From Ectobius pallidus (lineage: Eukaryota; Arthropoda; Insecta; Blattodea; Ectobiidae), in the NCBI GenBank assembly GCA_964059195.1, contig CAXKWD010000002.1, positions 163,314,559-163,378,558 of the forward strand: a stretch of 64,000 nucleotides of DNA, read 5' to 3'. Shown here piece by piece: positions 11,525 through 20,986 of the stretch (position 1 is the first letter of the stretch; each line of letters opens with the position of its first letter). The position numbers and the translations under genes are program-made. The notes beneath the pieces were generated by a model. It worked only from the letters and a program-made list of their open reading frames with translations. It did no database searches and was not told the DNA's origin.

Positions 11525-11965
11525 GACTGTGAGGTTTTTAAGGGGTAAAAAAATAAACAAAAATACTTTTCCCAATTTTCCCTTCGATTACAGGCTAAAA
11601 GCTTGTAAGTGTGCCAAATTTCAAGCTTCTACTCTTCTGGAGGTAGGTAAACATTTATGGCAGAGAGTGATTGGAAACCCTTAATTTTTCCAAGAATAAA
11701 AAATAAAAAATTTGAACTGTTTGGAATTTTTTCGTCGGCTAAGGGATGAAAAAATGAGTTTGATAATTTCAAGCTTCTAGTTCATCTTGAAGTGGGTAAA
11801 CCATATCAGTGAGTGATTGAAAACCCTTCAAAGTTTTACTGCGGGTTAAAAATTAAAAATTTGAACTTTTTGGAGTTTTCCCGTTGGTCACAGGCTAAAG
11901 AATCAAGTCAAATTTCAAGTTTTTGGCCCATCTTGAAGTGGGCAAACAATTACATCAGTAGACCC
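11525..11965. repeat. Diverged tandem repeat of about 147 bp, three copies
   Basis: The anchor TTTCAAG followed by TTCT or TTTT recurs at 11619, 11767 and 11913 (spacings 148 and 146). Recurring companions are CAGGCTAAA, a phrase similar to GAAGTGGGTAAAC, and GTGATTGAAAACCCTT. Copies are diverged by many substitutions and small indels, so the array is old. Confidence 0.65.
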
Positions 11966-12440
11966 TACCAACTAACTAATGTTTTATAATATATTCATAT
12001 CATATATTACTGGAAGTAATGAGTATGGTTTAGTAATGTAATTATTTAGATGCAATTTAACTTTATCCAGGATAAGTAATGTAAAATCTTGTCATAAATT
12101 ACTAAAAGTACTGTAGTTTGTATGTATTATTTTAAAAATTATAGAATTTTAGACTGGATAAAGTCACGTAAAATCGTTGGTAGCATTGCTTAGTATTCCA
12201 TAATGAAGACTGTTCATTAATTTAGTATGCCGTGATCTGACAGCTGACACTATTAACGATTTTATTTTAAACAAACCAGAAATAAATATTAATATTATAA
12301 TATATTATTTATAAAATCCGTTACATTTTATTAATGGAATAAATCCAACCCTGCTGCGCAATCGCGAATATATCAATAAACTCGTAATCTCTCGTGGGAT
12401 AAATAGTAATATAATAATTTCAATCATCGCTAGTTTACGT
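11966..12440. other. No recognisable gene
   Basis: AT-rich sequence with two loosely similar segments around 12040-12180 (both mention TTTATCCAG or GATAAAGT and GTAAAATC). Nothing else is identifiable. Confidence 0.35.
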
Positions 12441-12445
12441 AGTAG

Positions 12446-12690
12446 GATTGGGTGGCGCAGTCTGTATGGCACCTGCTTTTTGTGCCCATAATCGCAGGTT
12501 CTATCCCGATCAGGGTTGATGGCATTTATATGTGCATGAGTAAATCATACCTATGTTTCTAGATTTACATGCTCCCTCTACTGAGGGAGAAAATTTCGGC
12601 TCACCGAAGACGGTTACAAGGCTAAACTATAGTACACCCCTGTCATTAAATAGCGTAAAAACGAACGAGTTGGTGTGTGGTATAAAAATA
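12446..12690 (+). mobile_element. tRNA-derived SINE (diverged)
   Basis: A tRNA-like head starts with GGGTGGCGCAGTCTGTATGGC (box-A-like) and has GGTTCTATCCC (box B, consensus GGTTCGANTCC) about 40 bases later. The body (TTGATGGCATTTATATGTGC, a region resembling GTAGATTTACATG, then AAAATTTCGGC and a CACCGAAGACGGTTA-like segment) resembles the common arthropod tRNA-SINE body that I recall. It is diverged and has no clear target duplication. Confidence 0.6.
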
Positions 12691-12827
12691 CTTCCAATGA
12701 CCGGTGAAAGTGTACCCTACTATATACATTACCTTATGACAATTCAGAAAACTAACACAGGTCTAATTAGTACTATGTAAGTAGTGTTTAAATAATTATA
12801 TCATCATCATCCATTCAAGTATTAGGC

Positions 12828-13454
12828 CTAACGGCCTGTTATGGTCTCCTTCCATCGCCGGAATGGTCTGCCCACACATCGTTTCCCACATGGAGTATAT
12901 TGAAACATTTGTATTCTGGAACGGTTCATGCGGTGAATATGGTGTAGCCAGTTACGCCTGTATTCACTCAGGTGTTGAGAAATAGGTGTAATATTGAGTT
13001 CTTTAGCTATTGTTTCATTTCTTTGGTGGTCTAGAAGACTATAACCAGCTGTTCTACGCAAAAATTTCATCTCAGCAGCTGTGATACGACGTTCATCCTG
13101 AGTTCGAATAGTCCATGCTTCACTGCCATAACAGAGAGTGGGTCTACCGAGAATTGTATATACTTTTGTTCTTGTGCGTCTCTGTACCTTGGATGGTTTG
13201 AAAACTTGGTTGATAATTCTTAAAGCTTGATTATATTTATGAATTTTAAAAGATATATCACAGTCTTCATTATAGGTTAAATTATACCCTAAATAATGAA
13301 ATGAATTGACTTGTTCTAATATTGAGTTTTGAATACAGATTTTTCTTCTTACTGGAAATTTTCCTTTGAAGGCAATAACTTTAGTTTTCGTGAGTGAGAT
13401 ATACATATTAAATTGCTGGGCTATTGTATTGAGATGATGTATAAAGTATTGCAA
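12828..13454 (-). pseudogene. LINE reverse transcriptase C-terminal part
   Basis: A 208-codon frame continuing the same LINE after its YADD motif: SLTKTKVIAF, then HYLGYNLT (the LG motif of reverse transcriptases), then LCYGSEAW and a C-terminal WLHHIHRM...GRPFRRWKE segment typical of RTE-type C-termini. The ending near 12828 fits the usual RTE stop close to a short 3' UTR and simple-repeat tail. Confidence 0.75.
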
Positions 13455-13575
13455 TTCATCTTCTGTATTACCAAAAATAACTTGATCGTCCGCATATAAG
13501 AGGGTGTCTAATATAGTATTGTGCGAAATGCGGATATTACCATGAACTGTCTGATGATAGCATTAATATAAACAT

Positions 13576-15315
13576 TTAAAAAAGCGGTGATAAAGGGCAT
13601 CCCTGTCGTACTCCACAATTTATTGATTTCCAATCAGATAATTCTCTGGCAATTCGTACTGAAATTGTATTGTGTTGATATAGTTTAGAAATTGTTTGGA
13701 TCAATTGATTTGGTATTCCATCATCAGCTAAAATTTCAATAAGTTTTTGTCTATCAACTTGATCAAAGGCTTTAATAAAATCTATAAATGCCAGGTGTGT
13801 TTCTTTATTAAATTCTTTATGTTGTTTAATAAGAAGCTTTAAGGCGAAATAACCATCTGCACAAGATCTTCCCTTGCGGAAGCCATTTTGTTCTTCCCCT
13901 AATAGGTTTTCATAGTGGGCCTGTAATTTACAGGCTACAATTCTTGTAAATATTTTATACCCACTGTTAAGAAGACTGATTCCTCGATAATTATTACAAT
14001 CTTTGAGGTTTCCTTTTTTGAAAAGTGGTATAACAATGGCCTTCTGCCAAGATGACGGTGGGTCTTCTCCTGAAAATATTTTATTTAATAATTGAAGAAA
14101 CTTTTGTTTTAGAGTGTTGTCTGCATATTTAAATAATTCTATGTTTAATCCATCCTCACCAGGTGTTTTATTGTTTTTACACAATTTTAAAGCATTATCG
14201 AATTCTACTTCAGTAATGTATGAGAAGTCATTATTCTGTGAAGTATGTATCTCAAAAGTATTTATCGATGTTGACCAGAGAGTTTGAAAATATGTTACCC
14301 AGGTTTGCTTGTCGATCAAGTTCAATTTCACATTTTCTTTATTTTCTTGACCAAGGTTACGTAGGACTTTGTAAGTTTTAGGATTAATTTCGGTGAGATC
14401 CCTCTCCAGATTAGCCACAAAAATATCCCAGTTTTCTCTGCATCGTTTCCTAGTTTCTCTTTTTACAATCGCTCGTTTATAATGATATTCAATTTTATCA
14501 TGTAGTGCCTTAGTCGCTATATACTTTTTAAATGCTTGTCTTTTTTCATCAATGAGTTTGGCTATGTCATCATCCCATTTTCGGAGACCTCTTTGTCTAA
14601 ACCACTTGGGCTTCGTCCCTAAACTTTCTATGGCTGTTTTTCGTAAAATAGAGCAGATATTGTTCCATTCTTCGTCTACTGAATTGGAGGTCTCAGAAAT
14701 GATTGTGTATGAGTTGGTCCTTTGTTGATATAACCATCCAATACTCTCTTGCTGTAAAAGGCTAGCTTTAAATGTGTGTTCTTCATTATATTGTTTCTTT
14801 GGTTTTGGTTTCCTCATATATCGTGGGGGAAAGCGAGAAGTCGAAATTAGCAGGAAATGATCTGTTTCTAATTCAAAACTTCTAAATACTCTGGTATCAA
14901 GAACGTAACTGGAGAGTTTATAGTTGACCAACACATAGTCTATAATTGATTGAGAATTTCGAGCAGACCATGTGTATTTATCACAATCTTTATTCGGGAA
15001 AAATGTGTTTGTAATTTGGAGGTTATTATAAACAGCAAAACCAACTAATCTTTTACCATTGCGATTAATCATTTGTTCACCACAAGTACCAACTATGGAT
15101 TGTACTTTTCTTGCTCCTACTCTAGCATTGAGATCCCCCATCAAAATGAAAAAATCGTTTCGGTTAACTTTTTCTATTATATCTTGTAGCATTGAATAGA
15201 AATTGTCACTCTCCAGTTCTTTAACATCAACTGGTGCATATACTCCGATCACAGTCAAGAATCCTCGGTCTATTTTTAATCTATCTTGGATAATCCTTTC
15301 ATTCCAAATTAACAT
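13576..15315 (-). pseudogene. LINE endonuclease and reverse transcriptase (RTE-like)
   Basis: A 579-codon frame. The endonuclease part shows GVYAP, then ILMGDLNARVG (catalytic Asp-Leu-Asn), then SIIDYVLV and a TDHFLL segment, matching the EEP nuclease order. The reverse transcriptase part starts near residue 385 with KTPGEDGLNIELFK, then VIPLFKKG, NNYRGISLL, GFRKGRSCADG, AFIDFIKAFDQVD (catalytic Asp) and GVRQGCPLSPLF. The frame then ends, while a YADD motif (LLYADDQVIFG) lies in another frame near 13485-13500. The order and spacing resemble insect RTE-clade proteins often annotated as craniofacial development protein 2-like. It is inactive because of the frame break between the GCPLSP and YADD blocks. 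Confidence 0.8.
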
Positions 15316-15409
15316 CCTGCCCTAACGTATCGCCTCTAGTACCAATTTGTTATCTTATTTAACAAGAATTTGAGTAATCAAATATTCACCCTGTCTTATA
15401 CAAAAAAAA

Positions 15410-15670
15410 CTATCCTTCCTGGTGAATTTTAGCGCGTAGTCTATCTATCTTATGAATTAAAGATTTATGTATCATTAAAGCTATTCCACTATTTGCTTGT
15501 TCAGCACTAGACACACCACAATGTATTTGTAAATAATTATTTATCATCTTAGTTCCTCTTAGTTTTTTCGTTTCTGTATTGACATTTGAGTAAGAATTTG
15601 GTCTAATTCTAAATCTTTTTTCCCCAATTCCTCGAACATTCCAGGTAGCAAGTTTAAATAAGTTTTCCAA
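15410..15670 (-). pseudogene. LINE endonuclease N-terminus (RTE-like)
   Basis: The frame reads LATWNVRGI, the usual N-terminal motif of LINE apurinic endonucleases (a TWN strand carrying the metal-binding Asn), and then a GIALMIHKSL segment. It stops before the rest of the endonuclease, which continues in the separate frame at 13576-15315. A break of about 95 bases separates the two. It belongs to the RTE-like element at 12798-15840. Confidence 0.7.
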
Positions 15671-15840
15671 TTTCCACCTCGTGTCCTTTTTTATCGCCGG
15701 GTTGTCAACGTATATATCCGTCCGGGTTTGATTCCTTGGAGACTTGAAGGCAAGATAATTTTCCTACCAGTCGGTTGCTAGCCGAAAAGTAGTTAGTCCA
15801 GTGGTGGGAGTGCCACCTTAAGCCTCTGGACAGGCTTATT

Positions 15841-16181
15841 TAATAGAACTTATGATAATTTTGTATCCTCGTGATTTAATTATAACTTACAGTATTTTAA
15901 TAGTGCAGTATTAAAATTAAATTAACAATGTGCATCATATTTCCTGCCTATTTCGAATAAGAACAATAGAAATAGTCCTGTATTATAGTATCATGAAACT
16001 CTAATACATTCAGAGTATCTTGACATCACCTGCAGATTTGAACAGCTTCATTAACTACGATTTTTAAACCCGGCCGATTTTTACAATTTTTACCGCACAA
16101 CCTAACAGAATAATTATTATACTTTCCGTTGGCATGTTAGAACACTTGATAGTCGCTGCCTGTAATTAAATATTAAAGTTT
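15841..16181. other. Left flank of the compound element, part of a dispersed repeat
   Basis: From about 16070 this matches the reverse complement of 10900-11000 (see that entry). 15841-16070 is AT-rich and unassigned. Confidence 0.5.
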
Positions 16182-16192
16182 AAAAACTATCT
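16182..16192. repeat. Target-site duplication, left
   Basis: AAAAACTATCT, repeated directly at 24148-24158. The paralogous empty site at 10870-10910 carries one diverged copy of the region, which supports the boundary. Confidence 0.75.
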
Positions 16193-16334
16193 TATAAGAT
16201 CGTAGGCTTCCGCGGCTCGAGTTGACAATAAAATCTTCTTGGCTTCCGGGTATCTGCCGCGTCATGTTTAAGAATTCTGCCGACGTTTCGACCATCTTGC
16301 CGTGGTCTTTATCAAGGCTATTGCAGCTCGCTCC
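16193..16334 (-). repeat. Penelope-like pLTR, distal part (inverted copy)
   Basis: Read on the minus strand it runs from the GGAGCGAGCTGCA site through a GATAAAGACCACGGCAAGATGG-like segment, AAACGTCGGCAGAATTC and CCCGGAAGCCAAGAAGATTTTATT. That arrangement is familiar from arthropod Penelope-like pLTRs. The outermost 34 bases (16193-16226, with GGCTTCCGCGGC) are absent from the right copy. Confidence 0.65.
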
Positions 16335-18419
16335 ATGACCACGACCAAGTAACGACCAAGCAAGCTAACTGAGATCAGATCTCGACTCCGAGTCCATACC
16401 TGCATACAAAATGCATTGCTGGAAATGAAGACGGGTTCCTATCCTATAACTTAAATATGCTTACGCTAACTGTGTTTCGCATAGGACTTGAACCTATGCA
16501 GGGCAACTGCATTAATTTTGGGGTTCGGGCCGTGGCCCTTTTTTGTTTAAGTTCCGGTATTCACCTTACAACCAGGGAAAACCACGGAAAACCCTGGTCG
16601 GAACTAGCAAAGGGGATTTGGTCATGGTCCTCCATTCTGTAATGCCTGGTAGGGGTTGAACCAACCAACTGGGATACGTGTCAGCTGAAGGCTTATACGT
16701 ATTGGGAAAGGGTATTGTTAGGCTGAAGGCCTCAAAAATTCTGACGACTTTAATCGTCCCCTGGGAAGCGCAGTCGCTTTCCAAGTTGCCGTACTAAAGG
16801 GTTCTCAGCATCTTGAAGCTTGGAGTCGAAACTCTGTGCAAGGCTTCTGATGTGTGTGGCAAGTAGTGGAACCTTTAGGTCTTCATGGATCTGACTGTTA
16901 CTGACGTACCAAGGTGCGCCCGTAGCGAGGCGAAGACATTTCGACTGCACGGCTTGTAGTCTTGTGACATGCGTGCGTGCTGCGGCCCTCCAAGCTGGAC
17001 TGGCATAGTCTAGCAGAGGTCGGATGAGTTGCTTATAGAGCAGCGCTCCATTCGCAGGTAAAAGTCCTCCTTTACCGTTAAGCAGAGGGGATAAGATTCC
17101 AAGCCGTTGCATGGCTGTTCGTCTAACCTGGGTAACGTGGGGTTTCCAGGTCAGCCTTTTGTCCAGGGTTACCCCCAAATATCTGGCTGTTTCGACCCAT
17201 TCGATTGGCTCTCCGAAAAATTCTACAGGCCTAGGCGGCGCCGTTCTTTGTCTTCCAATGAAGAGCAAAGCTGCGCTCTTAGTGACGTTGATGGAAATTC
17301 GCCACTTTGTCAGCCAGAACTCTAGCTCTTTGAGATATGTCTCGAGATACTTGACGATTAGTGCAGGCCGTTTCGACGTTGCCAAAAGCGCAGTGTCGTC
17401 GGCATAAAGCGCCAAGTCGACGTGGCGGTGTAATGTGGGCATGTCATTCACATACAGGCTAAAGAGGACAGGGGAGGCCAGTCCCCCCCCCCCGAGCAAC
17501 TCCAGCTCGCATGAAACAAGAAGATGTGGCTGACTGGAAGGACGCTACGAACGTCCTATTGGTAAGGTAGGTGGTGATAACTTTCACCAGGTAATAAGGG
17601 AAGTTGAGGAGAAGGAGTTTGTATAGGAGACCTTTGACCCAAACTGGGTCAAAGGCCTTGGCCACATCAAGGAATACCGCGCCGGTTAGTCGCTTTTCGT
17701 TAAAGTTCCTCTTGACTCTCTCAACCAGGCGGGCTATCTGCTGAGTCGTGCTATGTTTGGGTCTGAACCCAAACTGCTCATCACGAATAGCGCTGTGCCT
17801 GTTGATGTGCCTCAGGATTCTGCTTAGCAGAATTTTCTCGAAGAGCTTCCCCACCGAATCAAGAAGACATATGGGTCTATAAGACGATGGAAGTGTCGGA
17901 TCCTTTCCGGGTTTCCGGATAGAGACTATCCTGGCATGTTTCCATGCAGGTGGGAAATATTGCCTCTTAAGGACCGAATTAAAAATTTTGGTGACGTAGG
18001 TGATTCCCCGTTTTGGGAAGTTTCTCAGGGCCCTATTGGGAATACCGCTAGGACCCGGAGCCTTACCATGCTTGAGCTCTTTTATAGCCTTGACGACCTC
18101 TGATGAGTAGTTAATTCGGGTTGACTTGAAGGAGCAAACTCAAACGAAGTCAGTTCCCTTTCAACCAGCTCAAACACGGCAGGATCCGAAGGATCGTCAA
18201 CCGGCGTAAATTGAGATTCAAGATTGTTGGCCAGGGCCTCAGCTTTCTCAGAATCTGATAGAGCGAGTCCTCCTGGCACTCGTAAGAGGGGTGTGGGATC
18301 AGAGATCCGCATCATCCTCTTTGTAACCTTCCAAAGGGACTGATCCTCTACGTTTAAGGATGAGAGCGTCTCAGACCAAACGCCGTCTTCCACTTCTTCA
18401 GCTCATAGCTAATAGACCA
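16335..18419 (-). mobile_element. 5'-truncated Jockey-clade LINE inside a Penelope pLTR
   Basis: This is about 98-99% identical to the 3' part of the LINE at 19060-24039 by inspection. It is flanked by the 13-bp direct repeat TGCAGCTCGCTCC at 16322-16334 and 18420-18432, a clean LINE target-site duplication within the pLTR. It is 5'-truncated inside the linker between the endonuclease and reverse transcriptase regions, so it was dead on arrival. Confidence 0.8.
16750..18393 (-). pseudogene. Jockey-type LINE reverse transcriptase (truncated, frameshifted)
   Basis: Three frames make up the C-terminal two thirds of a Jockey ORF2: 18393-18082, 17854-17459 and 17499-16750. Visible blocks are GKLFEKILLSRIL, EQFGFRPKHSTTQQ, AVFLDVAKAFD and LALYADDTALLAT (catalytic YADD), then the LG motif YLGVTLDKRLTWKPH and the C-terminal RPLLDYASPAW. 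The frame breaks at a run of C on + (G on the coding strand) near 17483-17493, which is longer than the 8-G run at the matching site of the other copy, so slippage is the likely cause. A second break lies near 18110. It retains YRPI at the RT fingers motif, where the other copy has YIPI. Confidence 0.85.
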
Positions 18420-18500
18420 TGCAGCTCGCTCCAAAACGTCTCCTTTATATATAGAGGCAGTGTATACTTCCTTCCCTGCCAATCACATCTCACTATCCAA
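18420..18500 (-). promoter_or_regulatory. Penelope pLTR promoter-like segment
   Basis: On the minus strand it reads CCTCTATATATAAAGGAGAC, a good TATA box, about 20 bases upstream of GGAGCGAGCTGCA, where the nested LINE was inserted. A promoter at this point agrees with Penelope-like elements having internal promoters in their pLTRs. Inference only; no start site can be shown. Confidence 0.4.
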
Positions 18501-19059
18501 TGCTCTGTTGTGATTGGTTCCAACACATGGAAGGAAAAACGGTCCTTTTCAGGAACAATTATTTCCAGCAGGACGCAGATGTTGGGACCATATCCATCAA
18601 TTCTCCGACGCATCTCCTGGCTCGTTACCTGGCCGAGAAGCTAAAATGTATTTCTGGCAGTACTCCATATTCTGTCATCAACTCCATGGATTTCATAGTG
18701 AAAATCAGAGACATGCAGATTTCTGCCACAGATCTACTGGTCAGTTTCTATGTCACTTCTCTGTTTTCTAGTATACCAATAGAAGACGCAGTGGAAATCA
18801 TACAACAGACTCCAACAACTGGGCATGAGTACTGAATGGGCAAGGCTAACAAAAGAAGTTCTACAAGAGACCTATTTCAAATTCCATCTACAGACAGACC
18901 AAAGGTGCTACTATGGGTTCTCCACTCTCCCCGATAGTTGCCAATATTTTTATGGAGGCATTTGAAACAATTGTACTTGAAAATGTCGACCTGAAACCAA
19001 AACAGTGGCTAAGATATGTGGACAATACGTTCGTAGTGTGGCCACATGGTGAAGATAAC
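18500..19059 (+). pseudogene. Penelope-like reverse transcriptase fragment
   Basis: Two frames carry Penelope-family RT blocks. The first (to 18834) has INSPTHLLARYLA, NSMDFIVKI and DLLVSFYVTSLFSSIPIEDA, matching the family's order of INSPTYKL, NSxDF and VSFDVVSLFT with the catalytic Asp of the last block replaced by Tyr. The second, from 18913, has GATMGSPLSPIVANIFME, then a RYVDNTFVVWPHGE segment where the active-site YVDD reads YVDN. At least one frameshift lies near 18840-18900. The N-terminal part and everything after the YVDN block, including the GIY-YIG endonuclease, are missing. The fragment ends where the plus-strand LINE begins. It is catalytically dead by two substitutions. Confidence 0.8.
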
Positions 19060-19072
19060 CCCCCGTCGTAGC

Positions 19073-19112
19073 AGTTCTTTTCAGAACTGTACGAACGGCC
19101 CTTTTCAGGGCT
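19073..19112 (+). promoter_or_regulatory. Two histone-mRNA-type stem-loops in the LINE 5' UTR
   Basis: 19073-19088 (AGTTCTTTTCAGAACT) and 19097-19112 (GGCCCTTTTCAGGGCT) each form a 6-bp stem with a TTTC loop. The second differs from the metazoan replication-dependent histone 3' stem-loop consensus, GGYYCTTTTCAGRRCC, mainly by a terminal G-T wobble. They are separated by 8 bases and lie about 15-50 bases from the LINE 5' end. Binding by stem-loop-binding protein, or capture from a histone gene, is possible but not shown. Confidence 0.6.
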
Positions 19113-19203
19113 TGTAGAAAAGAACTTTTCTGTTGCAACCTTCCCTTGTCCTACCCACCATTTTCTCTTTTCTTTAGGTCGTCGCATCCACCCGTGGCCC
19201 GGC

Positions 19204-20973
19204 ATGGCCGATCCACCGGACCCCATGGGGTTCTTCCAGAAGAACTTCTCGCGGATTGCGCCGTCTGTGCGAGACCAGCTGGCGAGTGAGTTGAAGCGTG
19301 TCTACCAGGAGCAGCAGAGACTGAAGAAGAGTACTCCTGCCACGAAGAAGCCCGCTAAGGCAACCGCCAGAGCGGCATTGAGGCCGAGCGAACGACCCAC
19401 TGGCATTGTGCCAGCTGGGTAGCAACCTGGCTCGTCCGGGGAGAGACTGCTCAGGTTAGGTTCACCTAACTCTGCTGATTCAATGGAACCCGGCACCCGG
19501 CTACTGTCCATAGCCGGGAATGCGTCCCTGACTGTGGCTGAAAACAGCGCTCAAGGTCTAGAGGTCTCTGTGACCTCTCCCTCCGTGGGCGAACAATCCA
19601 CCTCGTGTGGAAGCCAACTGGGTCCTACCCAGGAAAGAGCACCGTATGCCGCGGTCTTGCAAGCCCGGCATACAGCTCCTAACCAGGCATGTGGGCCTAA
19701 CACCGCTCAAGCCAAGGCCTCTGGTTCTTTACCAGATGCCGCAGAGTCGATGGACTCTGCACTAGGGCGCTCGAGCAGCGAGTCCGGCGGTCCATTAGGC
19801 ACGCCTTTTGGCACCACACCCCACGCCCAAGCGGATGTTGGTGCCATTCCCGCAGGGAAGCTCCGCAACAAAGTCCCTGTGTATGTCACTGGTGTGACAA
19901 ACACTCGCAATTTTTTGAGATGGTTGCGAGAAAAGACTGGTGGTAACGGCACGGCGGCTATGCGGGACGATGCTCTTATGCTAGTTCCGGATACTGCCGA
20001 CTGTTTCCGAGCCACCATCTCTGCTCTCCGCGCCATCGAACCGGAGAAGGGAGTCAGGTTTCATACCTACTCACTGCCGGAGGAGCGGTCTGTGAGACTG
20101 CTTCTGAAAAACCTAGTGCGTCGCATGCCAGCAGAGGATGTTCGCGAGGAACTCATTGCACTTGGAGTTCCCGTGCTCTCTGTACTGCAACTTCGGTCGC
20201 AGCGGCGCGACGCCGATCCCCAAAAGGATAGGCCCTTAACGCCACACTTTATTGTGACAGTGTCGCGTGGACCCTCGGTAGCAAAGGTGAGAGCTTTAAC
20301 CACATTGTGTGGTCTCCACATATCAGTGGAAGCTTACCACGCTCCGAGTGGCCCTCTACAATGCCGCAACTGCCAACGCTTTGGTCACACAAAGCGTAAT
20401 TGTGGTTACACTCCAAGGTGTGTCGCTTGTGGCGGAGACCACACCTCAGGGGGTTGTAGCACGCCCAAGGAGGCCCTGAGGTGCTGTAACTGCAACTCCT
20501 CTCACACTGCCAACTATAAGGGTTGCAGTAAGTGGAAGGAAGTTAAAGGGGCAGCGGCGAAGCGCACTAAGGCGGGGCCCAGAGCTTCTGGGAACTCACG
20601 CACCACTTCTGCTGTGCCAAAAGGCATTGCACCCAGTCTCTCCTCTGAGCAGAAGAATCTTGGCCCAGGTTGGAGCCATATCACCGAGCGGGGGCGTATT
20701 GTCCATGTCCAGCAACACACACCACCACCCCAAACCTCTAGCGACTCAGGTGCATCACAGATGCCACCTGTTAGCAATCCAACTGTTCTGGAATCCGCAC
20801 CTACCACTCCAGACAGCTATATAGAGAAGTTGAGTCAACTTATCGACGACCTTCCTATGGAAGTTAGTTTTGAGGTGACAAAGTGTCTACTTAAACAAGC
20901 TCCATCCCTTCCCACTGGGGATGCCCGTCCCAAGGCAGTCCTCAAAGTTATCGCCCTTTTACTAGCTGGATAG
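19204..20973 (+). pseudogene. LINE ORF1, gag-like RNA-binding protein with one in-frame stop
   Basis: A single frame of 589 codons starts at ATG 19204 (MADPPDPMGFF) and is interrupted only by TAG at 19420-19422; the long downstream part reopens at ATG 19483. The middle (about residues 220-375) holds the region typical of Jockey ORF1 (PVYVTGVTN, then FHTYSLPEERSVRLLLKNL, a PRE_C2HC-like domain). Next come three zinc-knuckle motifs near residues 382-440: CRNCQRFGHTKRNC, CVACGGDHTSGGC and a CCNCNSSHT...C form. The protein family coats element RNA and takes part in nuclear targeting of the RNP. The single stop may be a recent mutation or, less likely, a readthrough site. Confidence 0.8.
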
Positions 20974-20986
20974 GCAGTACAAACTA

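Larger units (their letters stand above)
12798..15840 (-). mobile_element. RTE-like non-LTR retrotransposon (LINE)
   Basis: A near full-length LINE on the minus strand. Its 3' end is at about 12798, with a short (GAT)n tail (ATCATCATC on +), typical of RTE-type elements. From the 5' side it has a leader (about 15680-15840), an apurinic-type endonuclease, a reverse transcriptase and a C-terminal region. The coding frame is broken twice: near 15316-15410 in the endonuclease and near 13455-13575 just after the GCPLSPLF motif. It is therefore a dead copy. Confidence 0.8.
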
